A stretch of 14,749 nucleotides of DNA from Baffinella frigidus (GCA_026770585.1 MU646463.1:384709-399457); one strand, 5' to 3'. Counted from the stretch's first letter, positions 1 to 6,695 are shown. Made by a program: numbers and translations. The notes: generated by a model not told the origin, from the sequence alone.

Positions 1-120
1 CCCTTCCGCCCTTCCTCCCCTCATCCCTTCCGCGCCAGAGTTCACGATTCCACCAGGTTCAGAGGAATCGCTGAAACCCTTCCGCGTGACGCTGCGAGCA
101 GTATTCTCAACATCCAGATA

Positions 121-210
121 GGCATCCAGATAGGCGATAGGCTGTTCGTAGTCATCCAGATAGGCGATAGGCTGTTCGTAGTCATCCAGACAGGCGGCAG
201 GCTGTTCGTA
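121..210. repeat. 30-bp tandem minisatellite, three copies
   Basis: Three consecutive 30-bp units (121-150, 151-180, 181-210) share CATCCAGA, AGGCG and GCTGTTCGTA. The first two differ at one base and the third has three changes. A partial unit (CATCCAGATA) precedes them at 111-120. The rest of 1-360 shows no gene. A rightward echo of TCAAAAGT and GACTTTTGAC (292-330) resembles wording in family H but is too short to assign. Confidence 0.9.
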
Positions 211-465
211 GTAAGTGTCGGGGAGTGGTTGGCTAGTGGGTGTTGGCAGGGAATACCCTGACTAACGGGTAGGTAGTTAAGTTGACCATTTTTCAAAAGT
301 CTCTGGTCGTTTTGACGGTTGACTTTTGACGAGGAAGTGGTTGGCGGTTGGCAAAATTCAACCAAAAGTTGGCGGCTGGAACATCCTAACGACGCTGGCT
401 AACACCTGCTGCCCCAACGTGACGTCTCGGCTTTCCTCTTCCCAATTGAGATGCAAGATGCGAGA

Positions 466-471
466 TGAGCG

Positions 472-516
<45 letters not shown>

Positions 517-575
517 CGAGAGAGATGCGAGAGAGATGCGAGAGAGGGAGAGAGAGGGAGAGAGAGGGAGAGAGA
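466..575. repeat. GA microsatellite
   Basis: Near-pure (GA)n with scattered GAGAT and GAGGG variants. Open frames through it read as arginine/glutamate on one strand and serine/leucine on the other. I treat these as repeat translations, not proteins. Confidence 0.97.
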
Positions 576-683
576 ACAGGTGAGTAACGGGACATCGTGG
601 GTGGGTGATGGCAGGGAACATCCTAACAACGCTCTCCAACGCGTGCTCCCCCAACGTGACGTCTCGGCTTTCCTCTTCTCGTT

Positions 684-743
684 TGAGATGCGAGATGAGA
701 GAGAGGGAGGGAGGGAGGGAGAGAGAGAGAGAGACAGAGAAAG

Positions 744-794
<51 letters not shown>

Positions 795-838
795 TGCGAG
801 AGAGAGCACGCGCGCGAGAAAGAGAGAGAGAGCGAGAA
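684..838. repeat. GA microsatellite, interrupted
   Basis: This is (GA)n with GAGG, GATGC and CACGCGCGC interruptions, in the equivalent position to the first GA tract within the next tandem unit. Confidence 0.97.
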
Positions 839-922
839 CAAGCAAGTAACGGGAAATCGTGGGTGGGTGATGGCAGGGAACATCCTAACAACGCTCTCCA
901 ACGCGTGCTCCCCCAACGTGAC

Positions 923-1013
923 GCGCGTCTCCGCATTCCTCTTCGCATTTGGCATGATCGGCCTGGGCATCCCCTTCATGAGGTCTTTCCCCGCTGAGCC
1001 GCGTGCCGCACAG
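923..1013 (+). other. Possible exon fragment, hydrophobic helix (low confidence)
   Basis: In frame with 920-1013 the plus strand reads VSAFLFAFGMIGLGIPFM, a convincing membrane-helix composition, then RSFPAEPRAAQ. It contrasts with the equivalent position in the two upstream tandem units, which decay into GA repeats. No start codon or clean splice junction can be fixed. It may be an exon of a membrane protein, a decayed exon, or chance. I recognise no family. Confidence 0.2.
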
Positions 1014-1035
1014 CGGACTACACCAATTTTGTCAA

Positions 1036-1235
1036 TAGAGCGTTTGCGGTAATTGTTGTCCGTTTTGGACGTACGATTTTCCAGTTTTCCGGTTTTTAAA
1101 AATGTTGTAAAGGTCGTTGAATGTTTTAAATGGACACTTCTCTGGTACAAATGAATCGGGGGGGGGGGCAAATGAAAACCGGAAAACCGGAAAATCGCAC
1201 GTTCAAAACGGACAACAATTACCGCAAACGCTCTA
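1036..1235. mobile_element. Foldback MITE, family A (TA-flanked)
   Basis: The left arm (1037-1097) starts GAGCGTTTGCGGTAATTG and the right arm (1176-1234) ends CAATTACCGCAAACGCTC. The arms are about 60 bp and near-perfect inverted copies. Both ends are bounded by TA (1036-1037 and 1234-1235), the target dinucleotide typical of Tc1/mariner elements. The middle (1098-1175) holds an 11-base G run and no coding capacity. This fits a non-autonomous Stowaway-like MITE. Confidence 0.85.
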
Positions 1236-1590
1236 GCCCACACGTGGATAATCCATAGACAATCCGTAGGGACGTAGGTAACGGATAACGTAACGGAAAG
1301 GTGGCCCGGTTTGGGCCGAAAATCCCTTCGTAGCCCGCTGTGTTGATGAGGCCCCCCCTCACGCCTTGCCGATTACGTTGACGGTTCAAGTGCTACCCAA
1401 AACCAGACGCCTCCCCACTCCCTTGCACGTTTTGTTCTTTTGGGGTGCGTTCCCACTCAGAACGTTGCGAGTGGGATCCGTAGGAACCCCCCTATGTCCC
1501 TACGGGTTACCTACCGTAGGGTCCTAGGTCTTAGAGCTGAAGGGTTATGCACACAGTGTCTACCTTTGCATGACCAACACCGGACTAGCC
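1236..1590. other. No gene seen; small hairpins only
   Basis: I see no credible ORF or RNA gene. A short hairpin lies at 1451-1476 (TCCCACTC...GAGTGGGA) and another at 1303-1317 (GGCCC...GGGCC). ACCGTAGGGTCCTAGG (about 1513-1528) is a loose match to the CCTAGG/CTACGGTAGG core of families F and G. Confidence 0.6.
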
Positions 1591-1728
1591 ATAAAACACA
1601 TTTAGTGCAGGAAATCTCGTACAAACGTGCACCTAAAACAGATTTTGGTGGTGCGCAGCATCGTGGAGCCACGAGTTTGGTACTCGAATCACTCACCTCT
1701 CTCGTCGGCGTGAGCAGCATCAACTAAA

Positions 1729-1791
1729 ACACATTAAAACACGTTTTATACACATTAAAACACGTTTTAGACACATTAAAACACGTTTTAA
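1729..1791. repeat. 21-bp tandem repeat, three copies
   Basis: ACACATTAAAACACGTTTTA plus one base is repeated at 1729, 1750 and 1771, with a partial fourth unit. Each unit contains the self-complementary word AAAACACGTTTT, so each can form a small hairpin. Confidence 0.9.
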
Positions 1792-1890
1792 AACACATTC
1801 TGGCGGTGAGCAGAATGGTGGTGCGGTTCTCGCTTGTCGTCGGGCTCACCAAAATGGCGAGCCCAAATAGACTGAGGCAGAGCTAGAACT

Positions 1891-2043
1891 GCCACCAACC
1901 CTCACGGCTTGGGCAAATCGACGAGCTTCGATTAGGGATTTCAAGGGGGTTGAAGTCGGAATCCGACTTCAACGGCTCCAATTCCCCTTGAAACCGAGAA
2001 ATCGAAAACCGTCGATTTGCCCAAGCCGTGAGGGTTGGTGGTG
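1891..2043. mobile_element. Foldback element, family C
   Basis: The left arm CCACCAACCCTCACGGCTTG (1892 on) pairs with the right arm ending CAAGCCGTGAGGGTTGGTGG (2043). Inverted similarity continues inward through TCGAT...ATCGA and CAAGGGG...CCCCTTG to a perfect central palindrome at 1950-1972 (TTGAAGTCGGA, A, TCCGACTTCAA). The whole 153 bp can fold back and it has no coding capacity. The sequence just left (GCAGAGCTAGAACT, 1877-1890) resembles the right end of the element at 5736-5890, hinting at an insertion beside an older remnant. Confidence 0.85.
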
Positions 2044-2251
2044 ACTACCCGTGCATCCGCTGGTCTGGTGAGCAGCATTTTGGTGCGGTTCTCGAACCTC
2101 GTCGGGCGCGTCTGGAAATCTAGCACAATCGTGCATATGAAACATATTTTGGGGCAGGAAATCTAGTACAAAAGTGCAACTAAAATACATTTTGGTGGTG
2201 AGCAGCATCGTGGTGCGGTACTCGCTTCTCGTCGGGCGTGTCTGCACCCCC

Positions 2252-2452
2252 CAATGGTCCCAGTTCTGGGCCGTCTTCTTCCCGTGGATGGTATGCATAC
2301 CTCCCAACCATAAACCCTGAACCCGAGACCCGAGACCCGAGACCCGAGACCCGAGACCCGAGACCCGAGACCCGAAACTTGAGACCCGAGACCCGAAACC
2401 CAATGGTCCCAATTATGGGCCGTCTTCTTCCCTTGGATGGTACCTCCCACGC
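2252..2452. repeat. Direct repeat pair flanking a 7-bp ACCCGAG minisatellite
   Basis: CAATGGTCCCA, GGGCCGTCTTCTTCCC and TGGATGGTA occur at about 2252-2300 and again at 2401-2440, as a roughly 50-bp direct repeat. Between them (about 2315-2400) is a run of ACCCGAG/ACCCGAA heptamers, a degenerate relative of the CCCTAAA tracts elsewhere in the window. ORFs here only reflect the heptamer. Confidence 0.85.
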
Positions 2453-2582
2453 CAAATCCCATCTCGAAAGAGAACCCGAAACTCACTTTCTCTAAACTTT
2501 GCCCCAGGGATTTGAGTCGTTAAAAGGACTACGGTTCGCCGATTTGGCGCAGACCGGCTCCAATTCCGTTTGCAGCACTCTG

Positions 2583-2790
2583 GCGTGGTCCTGCCTCTCT
2601 GGACCAGGCCGTGAGAGGCAGACACCTTCCTTGATGTTCTACAGGTAGGGTGTGCAAGCAACGATTGAGGAGCGGCTGGCGCACTGGAAGTGGCACCAGG
2701 CGCGCGATCGCGCAGAGGAGCACATGGTCCTGCCTCTCTGGACCAGGCTGTGAGAAGCAGACATCTTCCTTGATGTTCTACCAAGTGGGG
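2583..2790. repeat. Direct repeat pair, about 65 bp, exon-like
   Basis: TGGTCCTGCCTCTCTGGACC through CTTCCTTGATGTTCTAC occurs at about 2586-2644 and 2724-2782, with a period near 138 bp and few mismatches. The end TTGATGTTCTACCAAGTGGGG reads LMFYQVG and resembles the WLFYQGG exon pieces at 3300 and 3435. These may be decayed copies of the same exon. A local hairpin (GCCTCTC...GAGAGGC) lies in copy 1. Confidence 0.75.
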
Positions 2791-2894
2791 CTATTAGTGA
2801 CCTCATAACCCAACCCCTGAATCCTCAGATATCTTCCGTGATACGATCATGACCACCATGCACTCCCCCCCACCGATCCTGGGATTCACATGAG

Positions 2895-3105
2895 AGATTG
2901 ACTTTGCCAGCCCCTACAGAGAATGCCCGGTCCTCATCCGGGAACATGTTTAATTTAAAAGAAAATGGCCTATCAGACCGGGTTCTGCTTCTAATCAAAT
3001 TTACGTAGGGCCCTAATTAACCTTGGTCCAACTCCGATGAACAAACAGGGATCATGAGAGATTAACTTTGCCAGCCCTCACTGAGAATGCCTGGTCCGTC
3101 TGACC
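2895..3105 (+). repeat. Decayed exon-intron repeat, two diverged copies
   Basis: ATGAGAGATT, ACTTTGCCAGCCC and GAGAATGCCYGGTCC occur at about 2890-2937 and 3053-3096. Both precede the fuller copy at 3265. In copy 1 CTACAG precedes AGAATGCC, like an acceptor and exon start; in copy 2 that AG context is altered (CACTGAG). The reading RMPGP is shared with RMPCPPDP of the third copy. Best explained as local duplication of an exon with its intron edge, now decayed. Confidence 0.5.
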
Positions 3106-3184
3106 TACCACTCGAGGCTGAAAGAGGGAGTTTTTTAAATGTGGGGTTGTTAAATTTAGTACCAGTCACGGGCAGGCGTGGTCA

Positions 3185-3212
3185 CGTATCCCGCGGATAT
3201 CCGCGGGATACG
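3185..3212. repeat. Perfect 28-bp palindrome
   Basis: Positions 3185-3212 equal their own reverse complement, with the centre at GGAT|ATCC. With no loop this favours a cruciform or a dimer-binding site rather than an RNA hairpin. It stands alone: no TIR family or second copy is seen nearby. Confidence 0.9.
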
Positions 3213-3264
3213 CGACTAAATGCCCCTATTTGTATGAAAATTACTATCCCCCTCTTTGTGCCTG

Positions 3265-3330
3265 CACAGAGAATGCCCTGTCCGCCTGACCCTACCCGGA
3301 GGGTATGGCTATTCTACCAGGGGGGGGTAT
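3265..3330 (+). pseudogene. Exon-like piece, WLFYQGG copy
   Basis: After GCCTGCACAG the plus strand reads RMPCPPDPTRRVWLFYQGG. The last seven residues match the start of the candidate exon at 3429-3512, but the frame is then lost into GTATTCGTTACCCC and a CCCTAA-like stretch (3341-3375). Either this is a shorter exon ending at a GT donor just after the G run, or a duplicated and truncated copy. No family is recognised from this piece alone. Confidence 0.3.
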
Positions 3331-3428
3331 TCGTTACCCCATAACCCAACCCCTAAATCCCAATCCCTAAACCGGCCACTCTCCGCCAATCAAACGACCC
3401 ATTTGACCCTATCTTGGGGGGGATACAG

Positions 3429-3512
3429 GGGTCGTGGCTGTTCTACCAAGGAGGGCTGTTCAACGAGCTGATCGCGTGGAGCGGGGACCTCGCTATCGGC
3501 CCCGTCAACTTC
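3429..3512 (+). CDS. Candidate exon, PBP / ionotropic glutamate receptor-like snippet
   Basis: An 84-bp, phase-0 block is bounded by ATACAG| on the left and |GTAAAC on the right, as expected for a GT-AG exon. It encodes 28 residues: GSWLFYQGG, then LFNELIAWSG, then DLAIGPVNF. The DLAIGPVxF wording is like the conserved strand in the ligand-binding domain of ionotropic glutamate receptors and related periplasmic binding proteins (family wording DLAIAPLTIT or similar, from general knowledge). GC-rich third positions differ from the AT-rich CCCTAAA tract that follows. No neighbouring exon completing the domain is found, so it may be a live exon of a long intron-rich gene or a stranded duplicate. 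The family call is tentative; that it is coding is more secure. Confidence 0.4.
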
Positions 3513-3736
3513 GTAAACCCTAAACCCTAAATCCTTAACCATAAACCATACACCATCAACCATAAATCATGTACCATGAACCATACACCATAAACCCTAA
3601 ACCATAAACCACAAAACCCTGCACCCTAACCCCTGCACCCTAAACCATAAACCCTGCACCCTAAACCATAAACCCTGCACCCTAAACCATAAACCCTAAA
3701 CACTAAACACTAAACACTAAACACTAAACACCAAAC
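3513..3736. repeat. Degenerate CCCTAAA-type tract
   Basis: Starts GTAAACCCTAAACCC, then drifts through ACCATAAACC, ACCATACACC, CTGCACCCTAAACC (period 20, about three copies near 3630-3690) and AACACTAA (3700-3730). The base motif is the plant/algal telomere heptamer, but heavily mutated. It begins at the putative donor of the 3429-3512 exon, so it is probably intronic and not a chromosome end. Confidence 0.85.
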
Positions 3737-3746
3737 CCGATACCAG

Positions 3747-3810
3747 GTGCTCCCCCTCATGCTTACCCTCACGGCGCTGGGCGTGTCGGGCATGGTCCCG
3801 CGCTCATGGA
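3747..3810 (+). other. Possible exon, hydrophobic (low confidence)
   Basis: After GATACCAG the plus strand reads VLPLMLTLTALGVSGMVPRS, a plausible membrane helix, in the phase that would join the preceding candidate exon. The 3' edge is unclear: the frame runs through CGCGCCGCAG into foldback D-a. It could be the next exon of the same gene or chance. Confidence 0.2.
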
Positions 3811-3825
3811 CATCTCGCGCCGCAG

Positions 3826-3912
3826 GTTTATCCGGGGAACCCTATTTCTCTTTCATTCCATGGCAACGAAAATTACCTACACAATTCGTTTTTACTAGTA
3901 ATATTAAAAAGT
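3826..3912. mobile_element. Half copy of family D (D-a)
   Basis: TTTATCCGGGGAA, CCTATTT and TTTCATTCCATG are the outer arm, followed by the D core GGCAACGAAAATTACCTACACAATTCG and ACTAGTAATATTAAA. It stops abruptly at the element centre, with no right arm. The same outer arm and core, complete on both sides, is at 8527-8668. Confidence 0.8.
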
Positions 3913-3931
3913 GGGACGTCGCGCGCCGCAG

Positions 3932-3963
3932 GTCCCAATCCACCCGCGCGGGGGGATTGGGAC
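3932..3963. repeat. 32-bp imperfect hairpin
   Basis: GTCCCAATCC and GGATTGGGAC form a 10-bp perfect stem around ACCCGCGCGGGG, which extends the stem. GACGTCGCGCGCCGCAGGT just upstream resembles ATCTCGCGCCGCAGGT at 3812-3827, so a short direct repeat flanks half element D-a. The rest of 3964-4090 shows nothing recognisable beyond a C run. Confidence 0.8.
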
Positions 3964-4093
3964 GTGATTTTGAGACAGCGCCAGGGTTTGGTCCGTGTGC
4001 AGTCAGCTCGTGGCCTTCTCGCGCGGCAGCTCCCTGCCCCCCCCCCTTCAAGTCAAAGAGGGTGTGCGAACAAAGGACCCCCCCTCACCTTAA

Positions 4094-4253
4094 TAGGGTA
4101 ACGGCCTGAAAATGGGGTGGTGAGGCCTTCGGCATTGCCTAGGACCTCCTACCGTAGGCCGAGACTTTTTGGTCCTAGGATCCCTCGGCCTACGGTAGGA
4201 GGTCCTAGGCAACACCGTATGCCTAACTACCCCATTTTCAGGCCGTGACCCTA
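4094..4253. mobile_element. Foldback element with shared CCTAGG core (TA-flanked)
   Basis: Outer ends TAGGGTAACGGCCTGAAAAT and ATTTTCAGGCCGTGACCCTA are inverted copies bounded by TA. Inside, TGCCTAGGACCTCCTACCGT (from about 4137) is mirrored by ACGGTAGGAGGTCCTAGGCA (to about 4212), closing on GAGACTTTTTGGTCC. The arms are about 75 bp with a very short loop, so the element is almost one hairpin. The inner CCTAGG/CCTACCGTAGG words are also the core of families F and G, whose ends differ. A diverged right-end relative is at 8172-8214. Confidence 0.85.
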
Positions 4254-4289
4254 TGAACCTCTTTCGAGTCTTTTGACCCTCTCGCCCTC

Positions 4290-4353
4290 GAGCAGATCCG
4301 GAGACGCACAAGGACTTCTCCTTCCCGCGCGATCGCAACCCTTCCTGCTCCGA
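4290..4353 (+). other. Possible exon (low confidence)
   Basis: After CTCGAGCAG the frame DPETHKDFSFPRDRNPSCSE runs to GAG|GTGCGC, giving acceptor-like and donor-like edges. Composition looks protein-like, but I recognise no family and other frames are also open over this short distance. Confidence 0.15.
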
Positions 4354-4440
4354 GGTGCGCACGTGCAACTGATTTTTTTTTATGGCGAGCCCAGTTTCAC
4401 TCAGCCACTTAGCATCCACCGGGGACTTTAATAGTTTCCG

Positions 4441-4616
4441 ACGCCTTCGCGAAGCAATAATGGCTCCAAGCCCCATACAAATTTTGTATGGGACAAGACC
4501 ATGGACACGACCGTGAAGTCGTTTAAATGTCCATGAAGGGTATTTTAGGGTCGTGTCCAATGTTTGGTACAAAATTTGTACCAGGGCTTGGAGCCATTAT
4601 TGCTTCGCGAAGGCGT
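4441..4616. mobile_element. Foldback element with nested palindromes in each arm
   Basis: The left arm ACGCCTTCGCGAAGCAATAA, TGGCTCCAAGCCC and the right arm GGGCTTGGAGCCATTATTGC, TTCGCGAAGGCGT are about 35 bp and perfectly inverted. Next to each is its own small palindrome: CATACAAATTTTGTATG on the left and GGTACAAAATTTGTACC on the right. The two palindromes differ in sequence but hold the same position. The centre carries GACACGAC...GTCGTGTC. It is absent from the second copy of the surrounding duplication. Confidence 0.88.
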
Positions 4617-4787
4617 TGTGAACTATGAACTTGACGCCCCCCCGCGCCCACGTGTCCCTTCGTTTGCAGCGGGTGATTTGACCATGACTTAAAGAGCAAG
4701 GTTCCATTGATTCCAAGCAACCGTTCTTCCGCTCCAACAAACGCACGTGCAACTAGATTTCTTGTATGGCGAGCCCAGTTTCAGTCA

Positions 4788-4928
4788 GCCACGTAGCAGC
4801 CACCGGGGACTTTACGGATGCAGTTCTTCTAAACAACTTGTACTAGAATCTTGTCCATTGTCCCGGAACCTGACCGGAATTCCACCTTGAATTCAAGGCG
4901 AAAGGGAACTCGGCAGCTGCTAAGTGGC
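4788..4928. mobile_element. Family J foldback, copy b (weak)
   Basis: GCCACGTAGCAGCCACCGG (4789 on) and GGCAGCTGCTAAGTGGC (to 4928) are imperfect inverted ends of about 18 bp. A palindrome CTTGAATTCAAG lies inside at about 4886. A second element with the same ends is at 11048-11180. Confidence 0.5.
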
Positions 4929-5055
4929 GCGCCCACGTTTCCCTTCGTTTGCAGCAGATGATTTGACCATGACTTGTAAAGCAACGTTCCATTTATTCCA
5001 AGCAACAGTTACTCCACTCCAACAAACATCCCCCTCTCGACAGATGGTAGGAGAC

Positions 5056-5181
5056 GCGTTTCAGGCGGGTGACGGGTCGAGCTTCTCAGACCCTGCCAAC
5101 ACTCGCACCGCGGCTGAACCCCTCCCGCAGGAGCTACAAAGGTCCCGCCCCACCCACGCGAGAATGCTGGAGGGGCCTAAT
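5056..5181 (+). other. Possible exon or duplicated coding remnant (low confidence)
   Basis: The frame FQAGDGSSFSDPANTRTAAE, PLPQE is open and protein-like. GACCCTGYCAAYACTCGCAC through GAACCCCTCCCGC recurs at 5321-5360, where a family D element interrupts it. Changes between the copies keep the frame (DPANTRTAAEPLP versus DPVNTRTAAEPLP), weak support for a once-coding stretch. No family recognised. Confidence 0.2.
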
Positions 5182-5367
5182 TAAAACCGTTTTCTTTTAT
5201 AAGTGGGCATTTGTGTAGTAACTTTCGTGAGGGTGGTCACGTGACTCTGCGAAATTAGCACAGGCGTCAGGTTGGTTGCGCTATCCTGGTACAGATGTTT
5301 ACAACCCCACATGTAAATAGGACCCTGTCAATACTCGCACCGCCGCTGAACCCCTCCCGCCCCACCA

Positions 5368-5547
5368 CGAAAATTACTACACAATTCGTTCTTATCTTAG
5401 TATACGCTGTATACTTGGTGATTTACGACTCTGGGTAGTTGATCTTTCGACATCTTCTTGTCTCGTGTCGCCTCCCCCGAGGCAACACGAGGCAGTGGTC
5501 CATCCTGGGCACTAGTAATATTAATTTGTGTAGTAATTTTCGTTGCC
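5368..5547. mobile_element. Family D element with inserted middle (D-b)
   Basis: Left arm ACGAAAATTACTACACAATT and right arm AATTTGTGTAGTAATTTTCG, GTTGCC are as in intact copy D-c. About 112 bp of unrelated sequence (roughly 5399-5510) separates TTCTTATCTTAG from ACTAGTAATATTA. The insert carries its own inverted words (GCCTCCCCCGAGGC, TATACGCTGTATA). Either D-b was invaded or D-c is a shortened derivative. Confidence 0.8.
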
Positions 5548-5571
5548 AGATTGCAACGGTCCCACCCCACC

Positions 5572-5638
5572 ACGAAAATTACTACACAATTCGTTCTTAC
5601 TAGTAAAGTTAAAACATTTGTGTAGTAATTTTCGTTGC
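5572..5638. mobile_element. Family D element, intact 67-bp core (D-c)
   Basis: ACGAAAATTACTACACAATT, CGTTCTTACTAGTAA, then CATTTGTGTAGTAATTTTCG and TTGCC give nearly a single palindrome around ACTAGT. Flanks CCCCACC on the left and GATTGCAA on the right are shared with D-b, so D-b and D-c are a tandem pair. 5641-5735 shows no gene; it holds two GGAGCCGTT words. Confidence 0.9.
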
Positions 5639-5735
5639 CGGATTGCAAGCCCCACCAAGGGGGAAAGAGCCATTTGTTTATTTGTTGATCACTGGAGCCG
5701 TTAGTTGAACGCTGGAGCCGTTTTGTCCATGACTC

Positions 5736-5890
5736 CTAGCTCTGTCCCACTTCGATTTCGTCTCCCCATCAATTCGCCCCCCCGAAAAAATATCAGGTAA
5801 ATTTTGACCCCCCCCCATATGAACTTTACCTGAGAAATTTTGGGAGGGGTGAATTGGTGGGGAGACGAAATCGAAGTGGGATAGAGCTAG
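5736..5890. mobile_element. Foldback element (TA-flanked), about 65-bp arms
   Basis: Left end CTAGCTCTGTCCCACTTCGA, TTTCGTCTCCCC and right end GGGGAGACGAAATCGAAGTG, GGATAGAGCTAG are inverted copies. Similarity extends inward through ATCAATTCGCCCC, and CAGGTAAA faces TTTACCTG. The loop is only about 12 bases including a C run. TA lies just inside each end. No coding capacity. Confidence 0.9.
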
Positions 5891-5954
5891 AACTCGGGGG
5901 ACTTGCGAGACCTCGTTGATGCGAATGGAGAGACAGAGAGGCTGTTATTGATCC

Positions 5955-6077
5955 CGAGAGAGAGAGAGAGAGAGAGCGAACGACAGAGAGCGACAGAGAC
6001 AGAGCGACAGAGAGAGAGAGAGAGGGGGGGGGGGGAGCGACAGAGAGAGAGATCGACAGAGAGATAGAGATAAATAG

Positions 6078-6108
<31 letters not shown>

Positions 6109-6139
6109 TAGATAGAGAGAGATAGATAGAGATAGAGAG

Positions 6140-6180
<41 letters not shown>
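5955..6180. repeat. GA microsatellite with GATA block
   Basis: (GA)n with GCGACA interruptions, a ten-base G run near 6027, then (GATA)n at about 6065-6095 and mixed GATAGA/GAGA up to 6180. ORFs reading poly-SL or poly-IYLSLS on the minus strand are repeat translations. Confidence 0.97.
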
Positions 6181-6181
<1 letters not shown>

Positions 6182-6553
6182 GAGACCGGTGCTGATGACA
6201 ACACGGCCGCCCCCCCCCCACACACACACGGAGGCTACGGGGAGCAAGGACGACTCTATCGGTGCGTGTTTTGATAAAGCGCGTATGGTGTCTCACATCC
6301 AAGCAACTCAAACTTGGACTCCTGAACCCGGACATCTCAGGGAACGTAAGATCGGAAGGGAGAGATGAGTTGGGCACCTAACCCACCCCCCCGTCCATTT
6401 CCTGATGTCCGCCCCCTTTCAATCCATCATGTCCGTTTCAACATGATACCAGCAGGTTCCACCGAACGGAGTTCACGGTTTGGAGTTCAGGGGTACCATA
6501 CACCACACAGCCCCAACCCCCTGGTGTCTCGCGTGCAGGGATCACCGTCCAAT
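6181..6553. other. No gene supported
   Basis: A C run with CACACA follows the microsatellite. A 77-residue ORF (6365-6598) has no recognisable motif and runs into the family E element. The word CTGGTGTCTCGCGTGCAGG (6521-6540) recurs at about 6890-6908 and resembles a pyrimidine-AG acceptor context. Confidence 0.5.
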
Positions 6554-6695
6554 CTCATCTCGGACCATACCAGAATCTGTCCTGATGAAAAGGCGTAAGG
6601 TAGCATCATCTGACGCCTAAAATAGCATATACACCCTTACCTTCCGCGTGGGGAGCCTAAGATAGCGGGACAGATTATGTCTTGGTCCGAAATTA
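6554..6695. mobile_element. Family E MITE, copy 1, with empty site in the window
   Basis: Ends TCGGACCATACCAGAATCTG (6560 on) and CAGATTATGTCTTGGTCCGA (to 6690) are imperfect inverted repeats. The 131-bp core matches 11187-11317 in opposite orientation at the same length. The host reads ACCGTCCAAT before and AATCGCGGCA after. At 7172-7190 the paralogous host sequence reads ACCGTCCAATCGCGGCA without interruption. That gives an insertion with AAT duplicated (6551-6553 and 6696-6698). Confidence 0.88.

Larger units (their letters stand above)
361..950. repeat. Three-copy tandem block with splice-like motifs and GA tracts
   Basis: The motif ACATCCTAAC recurs at 381, 618 and 880, giving periods of 237 and 262 bp. 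After each comes the same roughly 60-bp stretch (CCCAACGTGACG, then a pyrimidine-rich TTTCCTCTTC). Copies 1 and 2 then run into GA repeats, which explain the length difference. Copy 3 runs into non-repetitive, hydrophobic-coding sequence. Before copies 2 and 3 lie AACAG|GTGAGT (GT at 580) and AACAA|GCAAGT (GC at 842), both like eukaryotic 5' splice sites. CCTAAC is like a branch point and TTTGAG (687) like an acceptor. This could be a tandemly duplicated intron or introner-like unit. Splicing is inferred only. Confidence 0.8.
1590..2245. repeat. Dispersed repeat, four diverged copies of a 45-60-bp unit
   Basis: The unit GGTGAGCAGCAT, GGTGCGGT, CTCG, CGTCGGGC occurs near 1650-1715, 1803-1850, 2066-2112 and 2198-2245. 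The flank GGAAATCTMGTACAA...GTGC, AAACA, TTTTGG precedes copy 1 (about 1610-1650) and copy 4 (2158-2197). It also occurs at 2113-2150, so the last part is a 45-bp tandem pair. The copies are diverged and no reading frame is shared. Foldback element C sits between copies 2 and 3. Confidence 0.7.
4361..5035. repeat. Tandem duplication with a foldback in copy 1 only
   Basis: Segment ACGTGCAACT...ATGGCGAGCCCAGTTTCA...CACCGGGGACTTTA occurs at 4361-4430 and 4745-4814. Segment CGCGCCCACGTK, TTCGTTTGCAGC, GATTTGACCATGACTT, CAAGCAACNGTT, CTCCAACAAAC occurs at 4643-4743 and 4928-5029. Between the two segments, copy 1 holds the 176-bp foldback 4441-4616. Copy 2 holds an unrelated 113 bp (4815-4927). The offsets are 384 and 285 bp. 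Confidence 0.8.

Noticed and set aside
361-950. CRISPR array
   Set aside because: Only three large units with low-complexity spacers of GA; no short uniform repeats and no cas genes; the window is eukaryotic in character.
358-1243. Long minus-strand ORFs (up to about 206 codons) rich in serine-leucine
   Set aside because: They are translations of GA/TC microsatellites in several frames on both strands; the open frames come from the absence of stops in the repeat.
2163-2486. Minus-strand ORF with GLGSRVSGLGSR repeats
   Set aside because: A direct translation of the ACCCGAG heptamer array.
3513-3736. True telomere
   Set aside because: Motif is degenerate, internal, flanked on both sides by other sequence, and begins at a probable splice donor.
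4090-4572. 160-codon minus-strand ORF
   Set aside because: It runs across two unrelated foldback elements and their loops; a real gene would not follow element boundaries this way, and no motif is visible.
5826-6377. 183-codon minus-strand ORF rich in SLSL/IYLSLS
   Set aside because: Derived from (GA)n and (GATA)n; the non-repeat ends show no domain.
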